DNA of 64,000 nucleotides from Bacteroidales bacterium (lineage in GTDB: Bacteria; Bacteroidota; Bacteroidia; Bacteroidales; UBA10428): NCBI GenBank assembly GCA_016926235.1, contig JAFGOZ010000143.1, positions 37,075 to 101,074 on the forward strand. The letters run 5' to 3'. The translations under genes were made by a program, and so were the position numbers. Positions 16,918-25,252 of the stretch are shown in pieces; the first letter of the stretch is position 1; the number at the start of each line of letters is the position of its first letter. The notes beneath the pieces are model-generated. The model made no database searches and was not told where the DNA came from. It worked only from the letters and a program-made list of their open reading frames with translations.

Positions 16918-18417
16918 ATGAAGAACCGAAATTCCATTAAATTCCGCGTCATAAGAATTCAAGCAATCTTTTTGCTTTTCTTTGTTTTTATATTTCATGA
17001 TTGCAGTAAAAGCATTTCGTACAAAGAATTTGAAGAAAACACGTATAGTGATCTTCAAATAATACTTCAGGAAAGAAAGACACAGTTGATCAATTATCTG
17101 ACTGAAATTATGAATCTTGCTAAGAATGTACGACATGATGAAGTAATGATGAATTTCTTCAAAACAAAAAAAGAATATTATGCTTTACGGAATGACAGCC
17201 TTGTTCCGGACATACTGGTGAATGAAATAGAAAAATTAAAACAAAACATAGAGAACTATTATCTTGAAAATTATCTTAACTTTTATGATATAATGTTTAT
17301 TGACAACGATGGAGAAATTTTCTACACCATAAGAAAAGAAGATGATTACCATAAGAATATCTTCCAGGGAAGTCTGGCTAACACGGGGCTCTCATTAAAG
17401 TTGATGGATAAGCCCAATGAATCGTTTGTTGATTTCCAGTTTTATGAAGTATCGGGAGAACCTTCTGCCTTTTTTATTGAACCGGTTATAGAAGATAATA
17501 CTAAAATGGGATGGATTGTATTACAATGTGGAATTGATAAAATAAACAGGCTTTTCAGCATTAACAAAAATTTAGGGGTAACTGGTGAGATTGTATTGGT
17601 AAACAAAGAACATTATATGTTAACAAACTCAAGATTTAAAGCGGAACCGACCATATTAAAACAACAACTCCCCACTAATAACATTGAAAGTAAATTCAAA
17701 GAGAAAAAAGGGTATAAAACAGTGATTGACTATCGAGGCAAGAAGGTATTAAGTGCTTTTGAAGTATTTGAATTCTTTGAAAAGGAATGGCTTATTATAG
17801 CTAAAGTGGACAAAGATGAGGTAATTTCACAATATTACCTTGAAAACCAAGACATTCTCTTCCCGAAAATAAAACGAAATCTTGAATTAACAAAAAATCC
17901 AGACCGTGTTCCTTTTAATTATGATGAAAAGATTACTTATGTTAATATGGACGAATTTAAAAGATGTGATACGGCATCAACACTTTATACACATGGTGTT
18001 TCTACTTGCACAGCCGTTATAATTTCATACCCCGGTAAGTTTTCATACATGGCACATGTTAGTCCTTATGATGTTATTTATAATGAAAACCGAACAGATA
18101 TCATTAACCAGATGTTTAAACAGATCTACTACTTTGATATTACCCTATCCGAGAAGCGTGATCTGGAGATCAAAATTATGTCTGGTCAAATAGAATCTTT
18201 TAAGAACCTCATTGATATTTTGTTAAACAAAGGCATTTTCTTGTCACAAATCAAGATAATGTACCGTAATGATGCTGAACATGGAAATGTCTATAATATT
18301 AATCCTAAAAAGAAAAACATAGTGAACTGGAAAATAAAAGGTAGCAATCCGTATTTTATAAGCCAGGATTTTAATGACATTATATCATTGGAGGAGATAA
18401 TTCTTGCAAAGGAATAA
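16918..18417 (+). CDS. Cache-type sensor fused to a CheD-like deamidase domain
   Basis: 499 residues. One N-terminal hydrophobic stretch (about 12-27) acts as signal peptide or anchor. Residues about 40-300 look like an extracytoplasmic double-Cache sensor (YDIMFIDNDGEIFYTIRKED, then GEIVLVNKEHYMLTNSRF and FFEKEWLIIAKVDKDEV). Residues about 335-475 resemble CheD, the chemoreceptor glutamine deamidase: T358, C364 and H380 in YTHGVSTCTAVIIS and FSYMAHVSP match the Thr-Cys-His set with nearly the same spacing, and KIMSGQ and NINPKKKNIVNWK resemble the CheD KIFGGA and closing strands. No second transmembrane segment lies between the halves, so both should be on the same, probably outer, side of the membrane. 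Last gene of the signalling island. The CheD call is by motif and needs structural support. Confidence 0.7.
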   Translation: MKNRNSIKFRVIRIQAIFLLFFVFIFHDCSKSISYKEFEENTYSDLQIILQERKTQLINYLTEIMNLAKNVRHDEVMMNFFKTKKEYYALRNDSLVPDILVNEIEKLKQNIENYYLENYLNFYDIMFIDNDGEIFYTIRKEDDYHKNIFQGSLANTGLSLKLMDKPNESFVDFQFYEVSGEPSAFFIEPVIEDNTKMGWIVLQCGIDKINRLFSINKNLGVTGEIVLVNKEHYMLTNSRFKAEPTILKQQLPTNNIESKFKEKKGYKTVIDYRGKKVLSAFEVFEFFEKEWLIIAKVDKDEVISQYYLENQDILFPKIKRNLELTKNPDRVPFNYDEKITYVNMDEFKRCDTASTLYTHGVSTCTAVIISYPGKFSYMAHVSPYDVIYNENRTDIINQMFKQIYYFDITLSEKRDLEIKIMSGQIESFKNLIDILLNKGIFLSQIKIMYRNDAEHGNVYNINPKKKNIVNWKIKGSNPYFISQDFNDIISLEEIILAKE

Positions 18418-18458
18418 TTCTGAAAGCAAATCGGTAGAGGTTTATGTAATGAACAAAA

Positions 18459-18494
18459 GAAAGAGAACCTGCTTATTACATCAAGCAGATTCTC
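18459..18494 (-). terminator. Terminator of the TonB-dependent receptor gene
   Basis: Stem GAGAA-C-CTGCTT paired with AAGCAG-A-TTCTC (one mismatch), 8-base loop. On the minus strand it is followed by TTTCTTTTGTTC, so it most likely ends the receptor transcript; the same hairpin also lies after the + strand Cache-CheD gene. Confidence 0.6.
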
Positions 18495-18531
18495 CCGAAC
18501 ATGAGAAAATGTAACAGACTATGATATTTCA

Positions 18532-20868
18532 TCAAAACTCAATGCGATAACTCAAAACCGGCAACAAGCCCATCTGGGTCCAGGTTTCAACCTTACCTGT
18601 ATTTGAGTTCCAATAATCCCCCACAACATTCAATTTGTTTGTAACATTCTGAATATCAATCTCCCAAATACGTGTTGACATTTTCTTTTCAGTCCTGAAC
18701 CTTAATTTTAAATCAGCTCTGAAAAACGGATCCCTCTGAGCAGAAAAAGCCGGGGTTTCCTTTCTTATAGTATATCCCGCATTTGCAGATGCAACTTCAT
18801 CAATCGGGTTATACCTCATACCACCTGCTATGGAAGTTCTTCCACTTATACCCAGAATTCGTTTTTTCCCATTATTTTTCAATACCCATTCTTTTCCACC
18901 GAGCACATTAAAAACATAATTACCATTATATTTTGAGTTGTATGTCATTCCATCACTTCCTTCATATGTTGAATTATACAATGAAGTGGTTACAAGAAAA
19001 TAATAATTGTTTGAGAAAAACTTTTCAACTGTAACCTCAGCACCATAATTTAGTCCCGTGCCTGAATTCACCATTGGAGTTGCCGTATATCCATCAGAGT
19101 AGTTAAGTGCTGAAAAAGAGTTGGAAGAGTCTTTATAAACCGGTATATTATATAAATCCTGTATATACATCTCCGTTTTTACTAGTAAATCCGGGGTGAA
19201 ATTATGCTCATACCCCATTACATAGTGCCTGGCCTTTGTAAAATCCATGTTTTTATTTGGCTGAATATATGAACCATCTTCCATTTCAAGTTCAGCATAG
19301 TAGCTAGTTAGTGATTCCATACGGCTATGTATGCCAAAACCTGCACTTAAAGTATGAGCAGGTAAAAACTGCCATCTCATTCCCACACGTGGTTCCAGGG
19401 AATACTTCTCATTACGGTCAAAGTACATATAGCTTAATCCATTGGTCATGGTTATCTTATCAGTTACCCTGTATTTCCAGCTTACATAACTTTGTATTTT
19501 ACTTGTAGTACCGTCATCCTCAACATCTTTTATCAGTCTTTCCATATCTTCGTCCCAATAATCTGAAAACAGATCAAAACTCATACGTGTGTATGTAAAA
19601 CCTGTTTTAATGGAATTTTTTGCATTCCACTTTCTATTTAATGCAATATCAATCAATTCATTTTGATACAAAAAGTTTTCCCTGCCATAAATATAATACT
19701 CATTATTATCATCCACCTCCTCATATTTCCAACGATTTCTGGACACTGTAGTGGCCAGGGTAGTTTTCAAATACGTTTTCTGATCTAAAAATAAAGTATG
19801 TTTTAGACCCAATACACCCATATCTGTCCCAAAATTATTCCTGTATTCCTCGTCTTCTTCAAAAATATCACACATACCCCCTACACCGAATATAGAATAT
19901 GTGCCCATTTTTTCAGTAGGCAACTCAATATGAAAAGCCAGGTCCTGAAATACAGGCACGGCATCACCAGCTAGTTTAATTCCTATCGTGTTCAACATGG
20001 CAAGCGAGGAATACCTATAATTTATTAGGTAGGATCCATTATAACCTTCGTAGAATGGCCCTTCGATGGAGCAATCTGTTCCTATCAAACTGGCTTGTAA
20101 AGAGTATTCCCGTTTTTCATTATTGCCTCTTCTCATATTTATATCAAATACTCCTGATAATGCATTACCGTACTCTGCCGGAAATGCCCCCGTAAAAAAG
20201 TCGGAATTATCCAGCATATTGCTGTTTAATATGCTTATTGGCCCCCCACTGGCACCGTCTTCAGCAAAATGGTTAGGATTCGGTATTTCAATTCCTTCCA
20301 GCTTCCAAAGCATTCCTCTGGGAGAATTACCCCTGATTATTATATCATTGTCACCATCAGGATTACCTGACACTCCGGCAAATGAAGCTGCCATTCGTGA
20401 CGGATCATTAAAACTTCCGGCATATCTCTTTGTTTCATCCACCGAGAATGAACGTGCACTTACAGAAGCCATTCGGTTAAGTGTTTCTCCCTTATTTTTC
20501 TTTGCAGATATTTCCACACCTTGCATTTGAATTACCGATTCCTGCATTTCAATGGTAAGCACAACCTCTTTCCCCACACCTAACAATATATCATTCACTG
20601 TTTTTGATTCGTATCCTAAATAGTAGACTTCGATATCATAACGATTTACTCTTAAACCGGTAAATTTAAAATTACCTTCTCCATCCGTAATAGTTCCTAC
20701 CTGAGGATTAGTACCTGATATTACCAGACTCACACCCATTAGCGGCATTTTTGAGTCTTTGTCAATAACCTGCCCCCTTATAGTTTGGGTTAATGTTTGT
20801 GCCTTAAGTTGCGCAGAAATACCAATAATAAACACAATAGCCAGACTTATAAATATTTTCCTTTTCAT
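18532..20868 (-). CDS. TonB-dependent outer-membrane receptor with CarboxypepD_reg-like domain
   Basis: 778 residues. Signal peptide (1-24, ending LKAQ), a carboxypeptidase-regulatory-like beta sandwich (about 30-115: IRGQVIDKDSKMPLMGVSLV, GTITDGEGNFKFTGL), a plug domain (about 130-240: DNDIIIRGNSPRGMLWKLEG) and a 22-strand-type barrel ending in an aromatic residue (LSYRIEF). It imports a ligand across the outer membrane with energy from TonB-ExbBD. No SusD-like partner or degradation genes are adjacent, so it is not an obvious polysaccharide locus; metal, siderophore or peptide uptake are all possible. The 307 bp upstream (20869-21175) hold no gene I can support. Confidence 0.9.
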   Translation of the reverse strand: MKRKIFISLAIVFIIGISAQLKAQTLTQTIRGQVIDKDSKMPLMGVSLVISGTNPQVGTITDGEGNFKFTGLRVNRYDIEVYYLGYESKTVNDILLGVGKEVVLTIEMQESVIQMQGVEISAKKNKGETLNRMASVSARSFSVDETKRYAGSFNDPSRMAASFAGVSGNPDGDNDIIIRGNSPRGMLWKLEGIEIPNPNHFAEDGASGGPISILNSNMLDNSDFFTGAFPAEYGNALSGVFDINMRRGNNEKREYSLQASLIGTDCSIEGPFYEGYNGSYLINYRYSSLAMLNTIGIKLAGDAVPVFQDLAFHIELPTEKMGTYSIFGVGGMCDIFEEDEEYRNNFGTDMGVLGLKHTLFLDQKTYLKTTLATTVSRNRWKYEEVDDNNEYYIYGRENFLYQNELIDIALNRKWNAKNSIKTGFTYTRMSFDLFSDYWDEDMERLIKDVEDDGTTSKIQSYVSWKYRVTDKITMTNGLSYMYFDRNEKYSLEPRVGMRWQFLPAHTLSAGFGIHSRMESLTSYYAELEMEDGSYIQPNKNMDFTKARHYVMGYEHNFTPDLLVKTEMYIQDLYNIPVYKDSSNSFSALNYSDGYTATPMVNSGTGLNYGAEVTVEKFFSNNYYFLVTTSLYNSTYEGSDGMTYNSKYNGNYVFNVLGGKEWVLKNNGKKRILGISGRTSIAGGMRYNPIDEVASANAGYTIRKETPAFSAQRDPFFRADLKLRFRTEKKMSTRIWEIDIQNVTNKLNVVGDYWNSNTGKVETWTQMGLLPVLSYRIEF

Positions 20869-21175
20869 AGTTTTCTAATGTTTTACTCATATGGCCGTAT
20901 GAATTTATGTTTGATTTAATGACAAGGTAATTTCTTCGAGGTTGCATCATGCATTTATAAACCTGATAAACAGCCAATTAAATCTTAACCTGAAAATATT
21001 TTACCAGGAATATTACTTTGAAGAGTACAAAAGACAAAATAAAAACTACCGAATTAAAGGTTTAAGATTAGCACATTACAGCCCAATATTTACTTTCCAA
21101 CAAAAACTGCATAAAAGTAACTTTTGCTTTTGATTCTATCTTTTCTTTTATATAAAAACGCCCCTTTTCTCTGCT

Positions 21176-21991
21176 TCAGCCAAATACCATAGCATCATAT
21201 ATTAAATTGATATAAAGATCATATGTATGCCTGATTTTTTTAAGCATTGCTCTCAATTCATCTTCTGATTTGAACTGGCCATTATCCTTCCCAATTATTG
21301 TATGTATTGTTGTCATATCCTGTGTACTGATCTTTGTATCCTCTGAGTTAATGAAATATTCCAATGCTTTTTCGTCTGAAATATTTTTTGCCATTTCGGG
21401 TAAGCGGTATAATTCAGTATTATTCCCAGTTCCTTCTGAATAACTATAACATAATTCATCATCGGCTAAAAGTTCTATCCCAAATGGGATTGTTTCAAGT
21501 TTCACCTTCGTATCCGTTCCTATTCTGGGAATTTCCATCTTGAGATAAAAAGAAGCTTTTACTTGTCCTTTGGATGATTTTGTATAACCCGGAATAAATT
21601 CACCCATTCCAAACCCCTCCGGCAGAATATCTTGTATTTTCCCATCATACATAAGCTTTTTTGTCCAGCTACAAGTCCATTCCTCGGTTGAAATAACTAT
21701 ATATTTTCCATTTACATCTTTATAAGCCCCGGCAGTTACTGAGCAATGGCAGCCACAAGTGGGATAACTGCCAGAAATATGCAGGTATCCATTTTTTGAA
21801 TCATCTATCAATTCATCGGGTTTTAATTCTTCATCTGATTCCCCATCTTTAAACATTTCGTAACATGGAGTTGCTTTTTCCCAAAGGATGTCCTTCAGGG
21901 ATTTTGTATCTTGAGCAGATAAGTTAAAAGATACTGCAACTAATATTATCGACAAAACTGTTTTTACTATTTTTACTTTAGTAACTATCAT
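21176..21991 (-). CDS. Secreted protein of unknown function with clustered cysteines
   Basis: 271 residues. An N-terminal signal peptide ends at about residue 26 (FNLSAQ). The only distinctive feature is a cysteine-rich stretch, YPTCGCHCSVTAG, near residue 80, with further cysteines at CSW and CYSYSEG. I do not recognise the family. It lies 11 bases downstream of the DUF190 gene on the same strand, so it may be the third gene of the crcB transcript, which would make a link to ion stress possible but unproven. Confidence 0.6.
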   Translation of the reverse strand: MIVTKVKIVKTVLSIILVAVSFNLSAQDTKSLKDILWEKATPCYEMFKDGESDEELKPDELIDDSKNGYLHISGSYPTCGCHCSVTAGAYKDVNGKYIVISTEEWTCSWTKKLMYDGKIQDILPEGFGMGEFIPGYTKSSKGQVKASFYLKMEIPRIGTDTKVKLETIPFGIELLADDELCYSYSEGTGNNTELYRLPEMAKNISDEKALEYFINSEDTKISTQDMTTIHTIIGKDNGQFKSEDELRAMLKKIRHTYDLYINLIYDAMVFG

Positions 21992-22002
21992 CTGTATTAT
22001 GT

Positions 22003-22350
22003 TTAATCTTTTTTACCTAATTTATGAAGTTTAACTGTCACCGGCACCATAAGTACCAAACATCCTTTAGGCATATTTTCCAGTTCACTTTCAATGTGTG
22101 TATAAAAGGCTTCCAGTTTCATAGTCTTGTCTATCAATTCAACCATGACAGGAAGCTTTTCTGTAAGTTCCCAAAACCGGGATGTGGATATTTTACTGCT
22201 TTGTCCATACCCCATAACACCCCTATATACTGTAACCCCGGAAATTCCAAAATCTTTAGCCTTATGAACGATATGCTCATAAAGCAGACGCGGTCCTATT
22301 TTATCGGTAGTACTGGCATATAATTTTAAAATACTATGTTCTGTATTCAT
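22003..22350 (-). CDS. DUF190 (PII-like) protein paired with CrcB
   Basis: 115 residues matching the DUF190 family: KLYASTTDKIGPRLLYEHIV, then AKDFGISGVTVYRGVMGYG, the family's most conserved segment. DUF190 proteins have a ferredoxin-like, PII-related fold and are commonly encoded beside CrcB fluoride channels. Its ATG overlaps the crcB stop (TAATG), so translation is coupled. A regulatory role for the channel is the usual guess. Confidence 0.88.
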   Translation of the reverse strand: MNTEHSILKLYASTTDKIGPRLLYEHIVHKAKDFGISGVTVYRGVMGYGQSSKISTSRFWELTEKLPVMVELIDKTMKLEAFYTHIESELENMPKGCLVLMVPVTVKLHKLGKKD

Positions 22351-22727
22351 TATGATAAAAGTTTTGTAGATGAGTAACCTAAATACACCGCAGTGAATCC
22401 AAGGAGGACACTTATTCCTGTATATAATAGTACAATGGGAAACTGGCCATTACGCATCAGGGTTAAATTTTCATTTGAAAATGTAGAAAAAGTTGTAAAT
22501 CCACCACAAAGTCCGACCATCAGGAACATCCTCCATTCAACATTTAAAACAATACCTCTCTCTGAAATGCCAGTGAGGAATCCTATCAAAAAGCTTCCAA
22601 AAACATTCACCAACAAGGTACCCATAGGTATTGACAGCACTTCCCATTGCAAGTTAAGCTTTGAAACAAAAAAACGTGCCACACTTCCAATAAAGCCACC
22701 ACATCCAATAAGTAAAATATTCTTCAT
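22350..22727 (-). CDS. crcB: Fluoride channel CrcB/Fluc
   Basis: 125 residues, four hydrophobic helices, the normal length for this small dual-topology fluoride exporter. Signature segments: GCGGFIGSVARFFVS at the N-terminus, GTLLVNVFGSFLIGFL with the conserved Asn, and GLCGGFTTFSTFS containing the Phe-box and Na+-site region. It removes fluoride from the cytoplasm. First gene of the minus-strand unit. No fluoride riboswitch consensus was found in the 22728-22890 upstream stretch. Confidence 0.93.
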   Translation of the reverse strand: MKNILLIGCGGFIGSVARFFVSKLNLQWEVLSIPMGTLLVNVFGSFLIGFLTGISERGIVLNVEWRMFLMVGLCGGFTTFSTFSNENLTLMRNGQFPIVLLYTGISVLLGFTAVYLGYSSTKLLS

Positions 22728-22845
22728 TACTTTTTACATTAATAAATTGAGACTAAATTACAATAATCATAATACAATCTTCATTTTCATCCATCTTTAA
22801 TATTTAAAGTAGTATAAAAGTAGAAATAAATTAAACAGAAACATC

Positions 22846-22852
22846 CTACTAA
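22846..22852 (+). promoter_or_regulatory. Extra half-site of the BlaI-type operator
   Basis: CTACTAA, identical to the left arm of the two palindromes at 22894 and 22914, lies 48 bases further upstream, nearer to the crcB start. Possibly a weak third site. Confidence 0.3.
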
Positions 22853-22893
22853 CTATCTAATTTTCTTTTATTTAAAAAATATTTATAAAAATT

Positions 22894-22931
22894 CTACTAA
22901 GTTATTAGTAGTTCTACTAAGTTTTTAGTAG
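22894..22931. promoter_or_regulatory. Twin palindromic operators of the BlaI-type repressor
   Basis: Two perfect 18-bp palindromes in tandem: CTACTAA-GTTA-TTAGTAG (22894-22911) and CTACTAA-GTTT-TTAGTAG (22914-22931). Their centres are exactly 20 bp apart, so two dimers would sit on the same face of the helix. They resemble the TACT/AGTA dyads bound by BlaI/MecI repressors, and they directly precede the repressor gene, indicating autoregulation. Confidence 0.8.
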
Positions 22932-22936
22932 ATTTG
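22929..22936 (+). promoter_or_regulatory. -7 box of the blaI-type promoter
   Basis: TAGATTTG fits TAnnTTTG, begins inside the second operator palindrome and lies 21 bases before the repressor ATG. Repressor binding would block it directly. Confidence 0.55.
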
Positions 22937-22956
22937 TATCGGTAAAACATTTTTGT

Positions 22957-23325
22957 ATGGAATTAACAAAAGCTGAAGACCAAATAATGCAAATCCTTTG
23001 GAAAATTGAAAAAGGATTTGTTAAAGACATCCTGGAGCATTTTGAAGAACCAAAACCAGCTTATACAACTGTGGCTACAATGGTGAAAATTCTTGAAAAA
23101 AAGGGATTTGTCACTCATAAAACATATGGTAATGCACACCAGTTTTGTCCCAAAATCTCCAAAGAAGAATATTCAAAGAATCATGTAAACTCACTATTTA
23201 GAAATTATTTTAAAAACTCGATAAAGGATGTTGTTTCATTTTTTGCCAATAACAACCAGGTAAATGTAAACGACATCGACAATGCCATTGAATTATTAAA
23301 TGAAATTAAAAATAAAAAATCATGA
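22957..23325 (+). CDS. BlaI/MecI-family transcriptional repressor
   Basis: 122 residues: a winged helix-turn-helix (LTKAEDQIMQILWKIEKGFV, then PAYTTVATMVKILEKKGFVT, the strongly conserved TTV motif) and a C-terminal dimerisation helix. The family represses its own operon until a membrane M56 protease triggers its inactivation. It overlaps the M56 gene by four bases (ATGA), so the pair is translationally coupled, and two operators lie just upstream. Confidence 0.92.
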   Translation: MELTKAEDQIMQILWKIEKGFVKDILEHFEEPKPAYTTVATMVKILEKKGFVTHKTYGNAHQFCPKISKEEYSKNHVNSLFRNYFKNSIKDVVSFFANNNQVNVNDIDNAIELLNEIKNKKS

Positions 23326-25004
23326 CACATTTTTTAATTTATACATTTGAGGTAAGCATATGCATTGCATCGTTCTACGCTGTATTCCTACTATTTTTTA
23401 ATAATGATACATTTTATAAACTAAAAAGATATTATTTGCTGTTTACAGTATTTACTTCCCTTCTCATCCCGCAAATACGATCTGACCAGACAATCCTTAA
23501 CTATAAAAGGAGTGTTATAAAACAAGATGCTGAATCAATTGACATTTCAAAATATAATGACACATTCACCATTGTAATGTTTGGGAAAATACCGGAACAA
23601 ATAAATACAGGACAAAAATCAAAATCATTTCCATATATACTTATTTTCAGCATCATCTATTTTTTCGGATTGCTTGTAATACTTTTCAAACTGATCAATA
23701 ACATCAATGAGATAATTCTACTGGCAAGAAAGCATAAAAAAACAGCATATAAAAACTATTGGCTCGTGGAATTACCGGAAAATTATCCCTCTTTTTCTTT
23801 CTTTAAATATATTTTTATAAATACCCGCAACTTAAATAATGAAGACAGGGAAGATATTATTTTACATGAAGAACTTCATGTAAAGCAACGTCATTCGATG
23901 GACATAATTCTCATTGAATTGATGAAAGTCCTGTTTTGGTTTAACCCGGCTATCTGGTATCTTAAAAAGTCGCTTATAAAAACACATGAGTGCCTGGCTG
24001 ACGAATATGTATTAAAAAAGGAATCGGATAAAACAACAAACTATCAATCGCTTTTATTAAAACAGTACTTAAGTAATATAAATATAGAGCTGGCTCATCC
24101 TTTTAATTATTCATTAATAAAATTTAGAATTAAAATGATGACAAAAAACAAATCAAAATGGTGGGCAAGGTATAAGTTAATCTTTGCCCTCCCGGTACTA
24201 ACACTGGCATTCGTAGCTTTTACCAACGCCAGAAAATCCTCTAAGTCTCTTGGTAACTCCATAGACTTTGACCCTCAACCCTGGGGAATGGTATTTATAC
24301 CTCAGGGAGAACTACTTCTAAGTAGAACTGATGGTACAACAACTAAAGAAATAAGTGTATCATTTGATGCTTTTTGGATGAGAGAAACAGAAGTAACAGT
24401 TGGGGAATATAATAAATATTTAGAATCCGTTAAAAAGGATTCAATAAAGCAGGTATATGAAGCCGCATTGCCCGACAATGACAAAGCACCCTTTAATGGA
24501 TATTTTGTAAATGAAACGTATGAAAATTATCCAATAGTTGGGATTTCTTTTATTCAGGCACAAAACTATTGCAAATGGATGACAAATAAAGAAAACCAAA
24601 AACTTAAAAACGAAGGTAAGTCTCCTGGATTTGATTTTAGAATTCCTTATGAAGTTGAATGGACGTGGGCTTCATTTGGAGGAATAAACCAGGAAGATAT
24701 AGTGAAACCTATTATACCGGAATTAATGGAAATTAAACGAGGAAAAGATATCAAAAACGATATTAATGATTTTGGTTTAATCTTCATGTTTTCTAACGTC
24801 TCAGAATGGACCTATACGGCTTTTGATAATGATAAATACCTGACGGATGCAAACAACGATCCTCAAAGTGAAAATGATATGATAGTTGTATTGGGGAACA
24901 ATTACAAAAACAATAATCCCAAAAAACTCACACTCGATGGATCAAAAGGATATGATTATGTTGGATTCAGATATGTAAGAACATATAAAGGAAAAACCAA
25001 TTAG
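23322..25004 (+). CDS. BlaR1-type M56 peptidase fused to a formylglycine-enzyme-like domain
   Basis: 560 residues. N-terminal membrane part with helices at about 5-25, 35-50 and 105-130, then the M56 zinc motif HEELH (H182, E183, H186) and the third ligand E223 in HECLADEYV. A further helix at about 285-302 leads to the outside. From about residue 314 the sequence is an FGE-sulfatase/SUMF1-type domain, of the sort found in GldJ/GldK (WGMVFIPQGELLL, FWMRETEVTVGEYNKYLES, ISFIQAQNYCKWM, SNVSEWTYTAF, GFRYVRT). In BlaR1 this position holds a penicillin-binding sensor. The domain swap suggests a different extracytoplasmic signal. Catalytic cysteines of true FGE are not evident, so it is more likely a binding module. 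Confidence 0.85.
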   Translation: MTHFLIYTFEVSICIASFYAVFLLFFNNDTFYKLKRYYLLFTVFTSLLIPQIRSDQTILNYKRSVIKQDAESIDISKYNDTFTIVMFGKIPEQINTGQKSKSFPYILIFSIIYFFGLLVILFKLINNINEIILLARKHKKTAYKNYWLVELPENYPSFSFFKYIFINTRNLNNEDREDIILHEELHVKQRHSMDIILIELMKVLFWFNPAIWYLKKSLIKTHECLADEYVLKKESDKTTNYQSLLLKQYLSNINIELAHPFNYSLIKFRIKMMTKNKSKWWARYKLIFALPVLTLAFVAFTNARKSSKSLGNSIDFDPQPWGMVFIPQGELLLSRTDGTTTKEISVSFDAFWMRETEVTVGEYNKYLESVKKDSIKQVYEAALPDNDKAPFNGYFVNETYENYPIVGISFIQAQNYCKWMTNKENQKLKNEGKSPGFDFRIPYEVEWTWASFGGINQEDIVKPIIPELMEIKRGKDIKNDINDFGLIFMFSNVSEWTYTAFDNDKYLTDANNDPQSENDMIVVLGNNYKNNNPKKLTLDGSKGYDYVGFRYVRTYKGKTN

Positions 25005-25036
25005 AAACAATCTGTCACATTATTTTAGTCCCCATG

Positions 25037-25070
25037 CCTGGTTTCTCCCAAATTAAAGGGAGAAACCGGG
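25037..25070 (+). terminator. Hairpin after the M56 gene
   Basis: 13-bp stem (10 perfect pairs GGTTTCTCCC/GGGAGAAACC plus three outer pairs with one wobble) with loop AAATTAAA, 33 bases after the stop. There is no T run after it, so it is either a Rho-independent terminator of a weak kind or a 3'-end stabiliser. Confidence 0.5.
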
Positions 25071-25252
25071 ATGGATTTACAACATAGGCTTTTAAGCTTT
25101 AGGTGTATAGAGCAAAATGAAAACAGTAGTACTGTATTACTGTCTCATGACTCCTGAATTATTACTACTTTCTTATATACAAAAACCATCTTCCCCATCC
25201 GTTCTTTCAACAACATTTTATACCTTTATAATAAATCCCAAATTAAAAAACG

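Noticed and set aside
20942..21133. A 63-codon + strand frame in the gap upstream of the TonB receptor
   Set aside because: No motif, atypical composition and no promoter or ribosome-binding signal; the gap is more likely the receptor's promoter region.
22728..22890. Fluoride riboswitch upstream of crcB
   Set aside because: The conserved crcB-motif bases and pseudoknot were not found; the stretch is AT-rich without a suitable fold.
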